Shown here piece after piece: positions 8,990 through 16,699 of a stretch of 52,760 bases of DNA. Positions within the stretch are counted from its first letter, which is position 1; each line of letters begins with the position of its first letter. The stretch covers positions 1 to 52,760 of the forward strand of contig CAJONZ010000091.1 in NCBI GenBank assembly GCA_905236065.1, given 5' to 3'. The notes under the pieces are model-generated. The model made no database searches and was not told the origin of the DNA. It saw only the letters and a list, made by a program, of their open reading frames with translations. The DNA comes from an uncultured Bacteroidaceae bacterium (lineage in GTDB: Bacteria; Bacteroidota; Bacteroidia; Bacteroidales; Bacteroidaceae). Made by a program: the position numbers and the translations under genes.

Positions 8990-10171
8990 GTGAAAGTCCT
9001 CTACATCGTTCCCTCCACAAATACATCCTACGGCTCTACGAAATCCTTCCTGACCCTTCTGGACGGACTGAGCCGAAAAGGAATCGAACCACACATCGTC
9101 ACCCCCGACCGCGATGACCTCTACGGTGTGCTTCAGTCGCGGGGCTATAACGTCCTTTCCCTCCGCTATCGCCTCAGTACTTATCCTGACTTTGCCACGC
9201 TCCGGGACAAAATTCTCTTCCTGCCTCGCCTTGTGGCCCGTCGAATCATTGAGCGTTCTGCCGTCCGCAGCATCGTGGACTATTGCCAGAGGAACGATAT
9301 CCAGCTGATTCATACCAACGTCGGCCTACTCACCTGCGGCTACACTGCTGCCCGCCGCCTGCACCTCCCCCACATCTTCCACATCCGTGAATATGCCGAC
9401 ATCGACTTCGGCTACCGTCACTATCCTTCCCGCCGTGTTTTCTACAACAGGCTGAATGCCCCTGGTAACTATACCATCTGCATCACCCGTGGCATTCAGG
9501 AATACCATCGCCTTCAGCCACCTGCCTCCCGCGTCATCTACAATGGCATTCAGACTGACCTCTCACCCTTCACCCCTCACCCTTCACCCCTCACCTCTCG
9601 CTACCTCCTTTTCGCTGGACGTATCGAACCTTCAAAGGGAGCCATGCAAGTCATCGAGGCGTTCGATGCCTGTTGTCAGCAGATTACTGCCAGCGACGTC
9701 CAGCTGAAGATTGCTGGCGATATAGAGAATGCTGCCTACTATAATCAGTTGCAAACCTACGTGGCCGAACACCATTTGCAGAATCGTGTTCAGTTCCTCG
9801 GCAACCGCACCGACCTTGCCCAGCTCATGCAGTCCGCTCTCGCCACCATCGTTGCCTCTGCATTCGAAGGTTTCGGACGCTGTTTGCCCGAAGCCATGCT
9901 TGCGGGTTGTCTCACCATCGGTCGCAATACAACTGGAACGAAGGAGCAGTACGACAATGGACTTTCCCGCTGCGGACAGGAAATAGGGCTTCGCTATGAA
10001 ACCACTTCGCAACTTGCTAACCTTATGCAGCAAGTCATTGAGGCCCCTGCCGATGCCTTCGACTCGATGAAGGAGTGTGCCCGTGCCACTGTCCTGCAAC
10101 TCTACAGCACCCAGACCTACGTCGATAGTGTCTATGACTTCTATCAGGAAATCTTGAAGTCCCGCTCTTAA
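8990..10171 (+). CDS. Glycosyltransferase family 4, with an in-frame 7-base tandem array
   Basis: 393 residues, GTG start at 8990. The N-terminal Rossmann half begins MKVLYIVPSTNTSYGSTKSF. The C-terminal half has YLLFAGRIEPSKGAMQVIEAF and the GT4 E-x7-E region (ASAFEGFGRCLPEAMLAG, about residues 285-305), where the nucleotide sugar is bound. The linker between the halves (about residues 191-204) is encoded by five tandem heptamers, alternating CTCACCC and TTCACCC, at 9562-9596. This gives a Ser/Pro/Thr/His-rich stretch that looks foreign to the family. Because the unit is seven bases, loss or gain of one copy would break the frame. It is the last gene of the first exopolysaccharide block; a terminator lies 100 bases downstream. 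Confidence 0.85.
   Translation: MKVLYIVPSTNTSYGSTKSFLTLLDGLSRKGIEPHIVTPDRDDLYGVLQSRGYNVLSLRYRLSTYPDFATLRDKILFLPRLVARRIIERSAVRSIVDYCQRNDIQLIHTNVGLLTCGYTAARRLHLPHIFHIREYADIDFGYRHYPSRRVFYNRLNAPGNYTICITRGIQEYHRLQPPASRVIYNGIQTDLSPFTPHPSPLTSRYLLFAGRIEPSKGAMQVIEAFDACCQQITASDVQLKIAGDIENAAYYNQLQTYVAEHHLQNRVQFLGNRTDLAQLMQSALATIVASAFEGFGRCLPEAMLAGCLTIGRNTTGTKEQYDNGLSRCGQEIGLRYETTSQLANLMQQVIEAPADAFDSMKECARATVLQLYSTQTYVDSVYDFYQEILKSRS
9562..9596 (+). repeat. Five tandem heptamers inside the GT4 gene
   Basis: Units read CTCACCC, TTCACCC, CTCACCC, TTCACCC, CTCACCT without interruption. On the opposite strand they are RTGARRR heptamers, the same family as the intergenic runs at 13841, 17731 and 24741. This is the only array found inside a gene here, and its seven-base period is not a multiple of three. 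Confidence 0.9.
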
Positions 10172-10270
10172 CTACGCAGGAACAAAAAAAGAGAAGTGAA
10201 GTGTTACAAAACAGCCAATTCTGATTGCAAAAACCGATTGTGGAAACAGAACAGCAGTCGTGAAGTTGGT

Positions 10271-10298
10271 GCTTGCCGGGCTTGTAAGCTCTTTTTTT
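10271..10298 (+). terminator. Intrinsic terminator after the first exopolysaccharide block
   Basis: Stem GCTTGC/GTAAGC (six pairs including one G-T) with a seven-base loop, followed directly by TC and seven T. It sits 100 bases after the GT4 stop and about 45 bases before the next promoter, so it separates two transcription units. Confidence 0.65.
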
Positions 10299-10340
10299 CC
10301 AAACATTTTTTGGATACTTTGTTTTATTCTACGTAAGAAT

Positions 10341-10372
10341 TTTTGTAGGGTAAAAAAAAAGTGTTAAATTTG
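10341..10372 (+). promoter_or_regulatory. Bacteroidota-type promoter for the WbsX-led operon
   Basis: TTTTG at 10341-10345 (-33 box) and TAAATTTG at 10365-10372 (-7 box, TAnnTTTG), 19 bases apart, match the Bacteroides sigma-factor consensus. Transcription would start near 10379, where a GTACAAAC/GTTTGTAC inverted repeat (10379-10386 and 10420-10427) begins. The 5' leader would therefore start with a stem-loop and run about 78 bases to the ATG at 10457. Confidence 0.7.
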
Positions 10373-10456
10373 CAAGCCGTACAAACGGTGGAGCGAGTGT
10401 AATGGTGTGACAGAAAACGGTTTGTACACAGAAGGATACATTTCTTTAATCTAAGT

Positions 10457-11614
10457 ATGAAAGCAAGAATAATTGCATATTATCTCCCTCAGTTTCATCC
10501 TATTCCTGAGAATGATAAATTCTGGGGAAAAGGCTTTACGGAGTGGACGAACGTGGCAAAGGCCAAGCCTTTATTCCGGGGGCATTATCAGCCAAGGGTA
10601 CCGGCAGACTTGGGTTTTTACGATTTGCGAATGCCTGAGGTGCGTGAGCAGCAGGCCGACATGGCTCGTGAGGCGGGGATTGAGGGGTTCTGCTATTGGC
10701 ATTATTGGTTTGGCAACGGGCGGAAGATTCTGGAGCGCCCCTTTGAGGAGGTGGTGGCCAGTGGCAAGCCCGATTTTCCGTTCTGCCTGTGCTGGGCCAA
10801 TCACAGTTGGAGCACACGTACCTGGAGCAAGGATGGCAGCCGGAGCGATGAGACGATGATTGCAGAGCAGCTGTATTTGGGTGAGGAGGACGATCGCGCA
10901 CATTTCGAATATTGTCTTCCGGCTTTCAAGGATGCTCGCTACATCACAGTGGAGGGGAAGCCTGTTTTTGGCATTTACGAGCCGTTCTCGCACCCCGACG
11001 CACGGCGTTTTATGGATTTGTGGCGTCGTCTGGCTGTGGAGAACGGACTGAAGGGAATTTATTTCTATGCCATTACGCGCTCGGCGAACTTCAACCGTTT
11101 CATGCCCGACGGAAGTATTGGCCGCGTGATGCCCGACTTGAAGAGTAGTGCCGAGGATTACCGCTCGATGTTGGCGCAGGGCTATGACGGCCTGAACTCC
11201 TACGGTCAGGTGCGGGCAGAGATGGCTTATTATAATAAATATGTGAATATGGGTATGCTTGCCCTGCGCAAGTATCTGCCGTGGATGCCTTTGGCTCGCT
11301 TTGACTATCCGAAGTTGATGAGAAATTATTTCTCGCCAGAGGATTCGTGGGAGAATGTGTTTCCTACAATCGTACCGCAATGGGACCGTAGTCCGAGGGC
11401 GGGCAATGTGGATGGCATCTACGTGAATTCCACTCCAAAGCATTTTGAAAAACATTTGCGTGATGCGCTGAATGTAGTGGAGAAGAAGGACATGGAGCAC
11501 CGCATCCTGTTCCTGCGTTCGTGGAATGAATGGGCCGAAGGCAATTATGTGGAGCCGGATTTGCGCTATGGGCATGGATTCCTGGATGCCATCAGGAATG
11601 TTTTTAATTCATAA
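10457..11614 (+). CDS. WbsX-like glycan-processing protein (GH99-like fold)
   Basis: 385 residues. The opening ARIIAYYLPQFHPIPENDKF, GKGFTEWTNVAKAKPLF and the later GFCYWHYWFGNGRKILERP are diagnostic of the WbsX family (glycosyltransferase WbsX, PF14307, GH99-like TIM barrel) common in O-antigen and capsule loci. The end has FLRSWNEWAEGNYVEPD, also family-typical. No signal peptide is seen, so it probably acts in the cytoplasm. Whether the family transfers or cleaves sugars is not settled. It is the first gene of the second block, preceded by a promoter and leader hairpin, and its coding strand returns to G/T-rich usage. Confidence 0.88.
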   Translation: MKARIIAYYLPQFHPIPENDKFWGKGFTEWTNVAKAKPLFRGHYQPRVPADLGFYDLRMPEVREQQADMAREAGIEGFCYWHYWFGNGRKILERPFEEVVASGKPDFPFCLCWANHSWSTRTWSKDGSRSDETMIAEQLYLGEEDDRAHFEYCLPAFKDARYITVEGKPVFGIYEPFSHPDARRFMDLWRRLAVENGLKGIYFYAITRSANFNRFMPDGSIGRVMPDLKSSAEDYRSMLAQGYDGLNSYGQVRAEMAYYNKYVNMGMLALRKYLPWMPLARFDYPKLMRNYFSPEDSWENVFPTIVPQWDRSPRAGNVDGIYVNSTPKHFEKHLRDALNVVEKKDMEHRILFLRSWNEWAEGNYVEPDLRYGHGFLDAIRNVFNS

Positions 11615-11633
11615 TGCAGAAAGCATAGATAAG

Positions 11634-12788
11634 ATGGGAAAAAAGGTAGCATATTTAGGGAAGATTCAGCTGTCGGATGTGGATTTCTCGTATTTGCATG
11701 AGGCGCAGCGGCTGAGGGACATCACCTACGTGATGGAGGTGTCGCCGCGTTTCATGAAGGGGCCAGCCGTGAATATCCAGAAGGTGTATCCGCGTTCCGG
11801 GGTGTTCAAGGCGGTAGATATTTATCCTGAGTTTAGGAAATATGCCGATTTTATCGATGTTGAGAAGTTCTATGTGGCTAACAGTTGTGGACGTCTGTGG
11901 CAGTTGAAGGCCATTTGGGTGAATTTCCTCTTGCTGCTGTTCCTGATTCGTCAGCGTTTCGATGTCATCCATTTGGCATGGCCGCTGAACGTGTATGAGT
12001 TTTGTCTTTATGTCTTGAAACGGAAGATGTTGCTGACGGTGCATGACCCTTTCCCGCATTCTGGGCTTGACACATTGATTGTCCGCATCCGGCGGAAAGT
12101 GGCTTTCGCACTGGTGCCGCGTTTCGTCATCTTAAATCAGGCGCAACGACAGGATTTTCTCGACTATTACGGCTTGCCGGCAGAACGTGTGATTGTCAGC
12201 CGACTGAGCAGCTATACTTATTTGCAGACAGTGACGGCGGACATGAGAAATGTGCCGGAAGAAGGCAGCTACATTCTGTTTGCCGGAAAAATATCGACCT
12301 ATAAAGGATTAGACTATCTGATGCCCGCCATGGAACGGGTGCATGAGGCGTGTCCCGATTGCCGGTTGATTGTGGCTGGTGGCGGTAGTTTCCATTTCGA
12401 TACGACGCGCTATCAGGCTTTGGATTATATTGAAATCAGGAATCGTTTCATACCCGACGATGAGTTAGTGGGGCTGATTCGCCATGCGGCTTTCATGGTA
12501 TGTCCCTATACGGATGCTACGCAGAGCGGTGTCATCATGTCGGCCTTCGCTTTCTACAAACCTGTGATTGCGACCAATGTGGGCGGTCTGCCAGAAATGG
12601 TGAAGGATAATTGTTACGGGCTGATTGTAAAAGAGAAAAGCGTGGATGCATTAAGTGAAAGTATAATAAAATTATGGGAAGGGAAATCGCTCCTTACCTC
12701 CTTCTCGCAACAGATAGAACAAAACTATGGAGTAGGGGAGTTGTCGTGGAAGCAGATTGCGGCGGATTTGTGCAAGGAGTATGATTAG
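11634..12788 (+). CDS. Glycosyltransferase family 4
   Basis: About 384 residues from the ATG at 11634. The frame is open from 11526, but that would overlap the WbsX gene by 89 bases with no homologous N-terminus. The N-terminal half begins MGKKVAYLGKIQLSD. The C-terminal half has YILFAGKISTYKGLDYLMPA and the donor-site region VCPYTDATQSGVIMSAFAF, then KPVIATNVGGLPEMVKD, all typical of GT4 (GT-B fold). Its substrate cannot be predicted. It lies 19 bases after WbsX and 9 bases before the acyltransferase gene, clearly in one operon. Confidence 0.87.
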   Translation: MGKKVAYLGKIQLSDVDFSYLHEAQRLRDITYVMEVSPRFMKGPAVNIQKVYPRSGVFKAVDIYPEFRKYADFIDVEKFYVANSCGRLWQLKAIWVNFLLLLFLIRQRFDVIHLAWPLNVYEFCLYVLKRKMLLTVHDPFPHSGLDTLIVRIRRKVAFALVPRFVILNQAQRQDFLDYYGLPAERVIVSRLSSYTYLQTVTADMRNVPEEGSYILFAGKISTYKGLDYLMPAMERVHEACPDCRLIVAGGGSFHFDTTRYQALDYIEIRNRFIPDDELVGLIRHAAFMVCPYTDATQSGVIMSAFAFYKPVIATNVGGLPEMVKDNCYGLIVKEKSVDALSESIIKLWEGKSLLTSFSQQIEQNYGVGELSWKQIAADLCKEYD

Positions 12789-12797
12789 GATTTAGGA

Positions 12798-13844
12798 ATG
12801 AGCATTTTGAAAACAGGAATGACTGAACTGAACTGGATAAACTGGGTGAAGTTGCTATGTGTGTTCTTCATCTTCGTGAACCATTCTGCAATCTATTGTG
12901 GGGTGGATAGCGGCATCGGTCACTATTACCTTCCCTTTTTCGTGAATGCGTTCTTTGTGGTGAGCGGCTACCTTTTTTTTAGGAAGTATATGCCGAAGCA
13001 GGGAACGTGGGCAGACCGAAAGGAGTGGGTGTGTCGGGGAGATGGTGCGACGCTGCTGGGAAATGTGCTTTTCAAGATTCTCCTGCCGACGATGCTGTTC
13101 TCGGCCCTGAATTTCTTCCCGAAGAAGATACTGAGAGGGGAGGAGATACTGCTTCCGGATTTGCTCAACGACACGGTGCTGGGTGGAAGTATTTGGTTTA
13201 CGAATGCCTTGGCCGTGGCGGAGTTGCTATTGCTTGTGGGCTTGCTGTTTAAGTGGAAGCGCATGTCGTTGTTTTTGTTGTACGGACTGCTGATGGCCTG
13301 TGCTGCCTATGGGCTGTTCCAGTGTGTCGGTTTCGTGTCGGAGAGCAATGTGCCATTCTATTATAAAAGTGGTATGTCGGCCACGTTGCTATTGGCCCTT
13401 GGTGGTTTGTATTGGTTGCACGAACGGACGATTGACCATATTTTCAGTGGTTGGCGCTCGGTGCTGCTGCCCTGTCTTTTTGTGGGGTATCTTTGTGCCT
13501 GCCGGTTCTGCTTCAGCCTTTATTCCGGCTCGTTGAACCTGGAGCCGTTGAACGTGACGGGACTGGTTTTCATCGTAGTTTCAGTCTATTTGCTCATCCG
13601 GCTTTGCAAGGCTTTGCCTGGTGGCCGCTTTGTGAACTATTGGGGCCGGCACTCCATCGGAATCTATTTCTTCTGTGGGGCCATTCCCAATATCGTGGCT
13701 ATTGCCTTGGGCAAAACTGTCTCCCTACCGCCTATGGTCAACCTATGGCTTTGTGTATTTTTGTCTTTAGGCATGGCTTTGGTGGCAGTCTATTTGCTGA
13801 ATCGGTTTGTACCGTGGGTGTATGATTTGAGGGGAAGGAAATGA
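12798..13844 (+). CDS. Acyltransferase family 3 membrane protein
   Basis: 348 residues with about ten hydrophobic helices. The N-terminus carries the family-3 signature: NWIN-WVKLLCVFFIFVNHS, with the conserved histidine at about residue 33, then a Phe-rich helix ending FFVVSGYLFFRKYM, which matches the usual F-F-x-x-S-G-Y/F-L motif. These inner-membrane enzymes O-acylate surface glycans (for example O-acetylation of O-antigen). The short gap before the ATG is made of the heptads TTAGGAT TTAGGAA. The stop codon TGA at 13842-13844 falls in the first unit of the ATGAAGA array that follows. Confidence 0.82.
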   Translation: MSILKTGMTELNWINWVKLLCVFFIFVNHSAIYCGVDSGIGHYYLPFFVNAFFVVSGYLFFRKYMPKQGTWADRKEWVCRGDGATLLGNVLFKILLPTMLFSALNFFPKKILRGEEILLPDLLNDTVLGGSIWFTNALAVAELLLLVGLLFKWKRMSLFLLYGLLMACAAYGLFQCVGFVSESNVPFYYKSGMSATLLLALGGLYWLHERTIDHIFSGWRSVLLPCLFVGYLCACRFCFSLYSGSLNLEPLNVTGLVFIVVSVYLLIRLCKALPGGRFVNYWGRHSIGIYFFCGAIPNIVAIALGKTVSLPPMVNLWLCVFLSLGMALVAVYLLNRFVPWVYDLRGRK

Positions 13845-13868
13845 AGAATGAAGAATGAAGAATGAAGA
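13841..13868 (+). repeat. Four tandem ATGAAGA heptamers
   Basis: Four perfect copies from 13841. The first contains the acyltransferase stop codon. The array is the same in sequence and position as the one after the second Wzz gene (17731), where the stop codon also lies in the first unit. Confidence 0.9.
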
Positions 13869-13869
13869 A

Positions 13870-13942
13870 TAGTTCCCTAACCCCCAAAGGGGCATCCATC
13901 TGGATGGCGTTCCTTCTCTATGGGGAGAGGTTCGGAGGGAGC
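13870..13942. repeat. REP-like imperfect palindrome
   Basis: Outer arms TCCCTAACC (from 13872) and GGTTCGGAGGGA (ending near 13940) pair with a three-base bulge, CCCC/GGGG runs lie inside, and a central CATCCA/TGGATG hairpin sits near 13900. It fills the gap between the heptad array and the GT2 gene. It may be a REP-type element or a terminator; no copy of the same sequence was found elsewhere in the window. Confidence 0.45.
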
Positions 13943-13965
13943 TATTAAAAACGATAAATATATTT

Positions 13966-14778
13966 ATGAGCATCCAGTTATCTGTAGTCATTGTAGAGTA
14001 TCACGGCATCGAGGAGGTACAGCAGTGTGTGGCAGCCTTGAGATCGCATATCGGTGTGCCATACGAGATTATTATCTCGTCTAATTCTTGCTACGATGAG
14101 GAGCAGAAGAAGGGCATTGATTTTACGGACAGGCAGGTGAAATGGCTGTTCAACGAAAGGAACGGCGGTTTTGCCTACGCCATGAATGAGGGCCTGAAGG
14201 TGGCGCAGGGTGACTACTTGGCCATTATGAATTCGGACTGCACATGGCAGACGAACTTGGATGAGATGATGGCTTTCCTGAAGAGGCATCCCGAGGTGGG
14301 TGCTATTGCTCCGCAGATGCGTGACCGCAATAACCAGATTCAGGACACGGCCCGCCCTTACGTTTCGTTGCAGCGGTTCATCTGGCGGCAGACGGTGCGT
14401 GTGTTGATGAACAAGGTGAGCATCCTGACGGAGAATATGGATTACTCACAGATTCAGACGGTGGATTGGCTGATTGGTGCTTTCATCATGGTTTCCCGCG
14501 AGGTTTATCAGAAGGTGGGTGGACCGGATATGTGTTTCTTCATGTATGCGGAGGATTTGGAATGGTGTACCCGCATACGCAAAGCAGGCTTTGAGGTGGT
14601 GTATTACCCCAAAGCGCGGATTATATATCAAGGTACCCGTCGTGCGCGTACCGATTTCAAATACGCAAAGATTTTCATTCAAAGTCATTTTGCCTATTGG
14701 CGCAAGTATGGTTTCTTCTGGGGCTATCCGAAGCGGAAGGAGCAGGTCTATGAGGATGCCGCTTCCGCATCACGATGA
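13966..14778 (+). CDS. Glycosyltransferase family 2 (rhamnosyltransferase-like)
   Basis: 270 residues. SIQLSVVIVEYHGIEEVQQC opens the GT-A fold; NERNGGFAYAMNEGLKVAQG and YLAIMNSDCTW supply the nucleotide-binding region and a D-x-D-like site (NSD). WLIGAFIMVSREVYQKVGG and FFMYAEDLEWCTRIRKAG follow, the pattern of the WbbL/rhamnosyltransferase branch. It would add a sugar to the lipid-linked repeat unit in the cytoplasm. It is last in the second plus-strand block and converges on the DUF4838 gene 46 bases away. Confidence 0.87.
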   Translation: MSIQLSVVIVEYHGIEEVQQCVAALRSHIGVPYEIIISSNSCYDEEQKKGIDFTDRQVKWLFNERNGGFAYAMNEGLKVAQGDYLAIMNSDCTWQTNLDEMMAFLKRHPEVGAIAPQMRDRNNQIQDTARPYVSLQRFIWRQTVRVLMNKVSILTENMDYSQIQTVDWLIGAFIMVSREVYQKVGGPDMCFFMYAEDLEWCTRIRKAGFEVVYYPKARIIYQGTRRARTDFKYAKIFIQSHFAYWRKYGFFWGYPKRKEQVYEDAASASR

Positions 14779-14824
14779 GTAGCAGCAGGAGTATGAGCAG
14801 TGGTACATACCAGTAAGTGGTCAG

Positions 14825-16546
14825 TCACTGATAGCCAATGTCTTTCAGTAGTTTATTGAGTGGATAGTTGAACTCACGCATGATGGTGCTGTCAGCCTTT
14901 ATGATGTCACAGAATTGGCGCAGGGTGCCGTCGGTGGCAGAGGTTGCCACGTCGCGTCTCAGCTTCAGATAATAGACTTGTGCGGCGATGCGTTTCACTC
15001 TTTTTTCGGTTTCTTTGTCTTTTACTACCGCAAGGGCCTTGTCCATCAGTTGAATGCCTTCGTTGACGAAAGCGTCGTCGAAGAGTTCGGAGTTCCAGTC
15101 AATCTTGATGGTGAAATGAACGTCGTCGTTGATTTGGTTTTTACACAAATCGTAGTAGTTTTTCACGTAAGGGGCAGCCGAGGCATAGTAGCCGTTGATG
15201 AAGACATCGGCCAGCGAGTCAACGCTTTGGTAGGGATTCCAAAGCAATTTGCCAATCAGCCATTGCTTCAGTTCCGAAAACTCGTTCCACGGAGCGTCGT
15301 GGGCTCCTTCCTCCATGATGCCGATGACGTTCGAACGGCTGAAATATTGATAGTTCTCGGCCAGCACCTCAAAGTTGGGAAAGGGGAGCAGGTAGTTTCT
15401 GAAGCCCGTGGTGTAGTCCCAAATATAGATGTTTTTTGTTTTCCGTTTCCAGTCGTTCATGTCGTTGACGAAACTTTGGTTTTGCTCACAGCCGCCTTGG
15501 AGGGGATGTGCCATGCAGCACTCAATGTCGCATAGTCGCACCACGACGTTGTCGGCGGGACGGATGCTACTGGTCGGGGCCTGCCGGGTGTATCGGTAGG
15601 CAAATGTGCCGATGCGTACGTTGGGATAGACGCGCTTCACCTCTTTGGCGACTTGATTCACAAACCAAATCATGGCACCCGACTGTCCGCCGTATTTTCG
15701 TACCAACAAGTTGCAGGCTCCACATTCACAGGGATAGGGGTTGTCATTCTGCGATACGTCGTAGCACCAGTAGCCCGGCTTCTCCTGAATGGTGTTGAGC
15801 AGGTTTTCCGTCAGTGTGCGGCGCATGTCCTCGTTGCTCAGGCAGAGTTGTGCCTTGTCGGAGCGTCGGCCTTTATAGACGCTGAAATATTCGGGATGTT
15901 GCTTGAAGTATTTGTCGGCAGGAATGAGTGTTTGGAAGGTGTGGATGCCCCAGTACACGTTCATCTCCCCGTATTTTTTTGTGGGTGGAATGTTGTGTTG
16001 TTCGTTGAGCAGGTTGTGGGCAATCCAGTCGTGGTGGCGGAGTGCGTCGTAACAGAAGTTAAGCCGTGAGAGGATGACAGGGCTTTCGCTGTGGTTCAGT
16101 TCTTCCAGTGTATAGGATTTCAGCCTGGGCACTTGCGTATAGGCACTGGTAAACCAATGAATGCCAAGTTCCCGTTCGAGAAAGGCATAGACGCCATACA
16201 TCGTGCCACGGTTTCTGCCACCGTAGATGTAGAGATTGCTTCCTTGGGTTCGGTAGGTATAGGCTTCGTCGTTGTCGGCAGGACGTTTGGATCCTGTCCG
16301 TTGCGTCCAGCCCACATAGATGCATTGCTCCTTGGCCGTTCCAGTGTCGGTCTGGATGGGCAGCTGCGCACCGCTTACCCGCCGCAGGTAGGTTTGCAGC
16401 TCGTTGGCCGCCGTTTGTTCTGAAAGCGAGGCATCGCTTTGCACGACGATTGTGTAATCGGATTTTTTGTTCTCAAACAGACAGGTTTGGGCACAGGCCC
16501 CCTCTACGCATAGACACAGCAGTGCAATGGTGGAAAGAATTCTCAT
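14825..16546 (-). CDS. DUF4838 exported protein, glycosidase-like
   Basis: About 573 residues from the ATG at 16546 (a GTG two codons upstream is also possible). Residues 1-20 form a signal peptide ending GACAQ. The region around 20-130 resembles the alpha-glucuronidase N-terminal-like domain that precedes DUF4838 (LSEQTAANELQTYLRRVSG, NRGTMYGVYAFLERELGIHW). The DUF4838 core follows, including CYDVSQNDN, the CECGAC cysteine cluster at about 265 and IYIWDYTTGF. Members are thought to act on glycans in the periplasm or at the surface; no activity is established. It sits alone on the minus strand between two polysaccharide blocks. After the TGA stop the same frame continues with LTTYWYVPLL and ILLLLIVMRKR, a hydrophobic segment with a basic end, which suggests a lost C-terminal anchor. 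Confidence 0.78.
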   Translation of the reverse strand: MRILSTIALLCLCVEGACAQTCLFENKKSDYTIVVQSDASLSEQTAANELQTYLRRVSGAQLPIQTDTGTAKEQCIYVGWTQRTGSKRPADNDEAYTYRTQGSNLYIYGGRNRGTMYGVYAFLERELGIHWFTSAYTQVPRLKSYTLEELNHSESPVILSRLNFCYDALRHHDWIAHNLLNEQHNIPPTKKYGEMNVYWGIHTFQTLIPADKYFKQHPEYFSVYKGRRSDKAQLCLSNEDMRRTLTENLLNTIQEKPGYWCYDVSQNDNPYPCECGACNLLVRKYGGQSGAMIWFVNQVAKEVKRVYPNVRIGTFAYRYTRQAPTSSIRPADNVVVRLCDIECCMAHPLQGGCEQNQSFVNDMNDWKRKTKNIYIWDYTTGFRNYLLPFPNFEVLAENYQYFSRSNVIGIMEEGAHDAPWNEFSELKQWLIGKLLWNPYQSVDSLADVFINGYYASAAPYVKNYYDLCKNQINDDVHFTIKIDWNSELFDDAFVNEGIQLMDKALAVVKDKETEKRVKRIAAQVYYLKLRRDVATSATDGTLRQFCDIIKADSTIMREFNYPLNKLLKDIGYQ

Positions 16547-16626
16547 AATCACATCTTTTTATGACATGAAAACGTTTTTGCAGACGTTTTATTATGTATA
16601 ATCCGCTCGTTTATTTTGGGAAAAAG

Positions 16627-16657
16627 TTGCAAGCGTCATGAAAAAGGCTTACTTTTG
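16627..16657 (+). promoter_or_regulatory. Promoter for the second Wzz operon
   Basis: TTG at 16627-16629 and TACTTTTG at 16650-16657 are 20 bases apart and fit the -33/-7 pattern. The predicted start near 16664 gives a leader of about 36 bases before the ATG at 16700. Confidence 0.65.
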
Positions 16658-16699
16658 CAGGATAAAAACTGAAAAGAAATCCGAAAATTGAAAAGATAA

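Noticed and set aside
14775-14816. 13-codon plus-strand frame (MSSSRSMSSGTYQ) overlapping the GT2 stop
   Set aside because: Very short, low complexity, and explained as the opposite strand of the hydrophobic tail after the DUF4838 gene.
16560-16600. AAAACG...CGTTTT palindrome upstream of the DUF4838 gene as a LacI-type operator
   Set aside because: The arms are only six bases around a ten-base centre in AT-rich DNA, and no matching regulator is encoded nearby.
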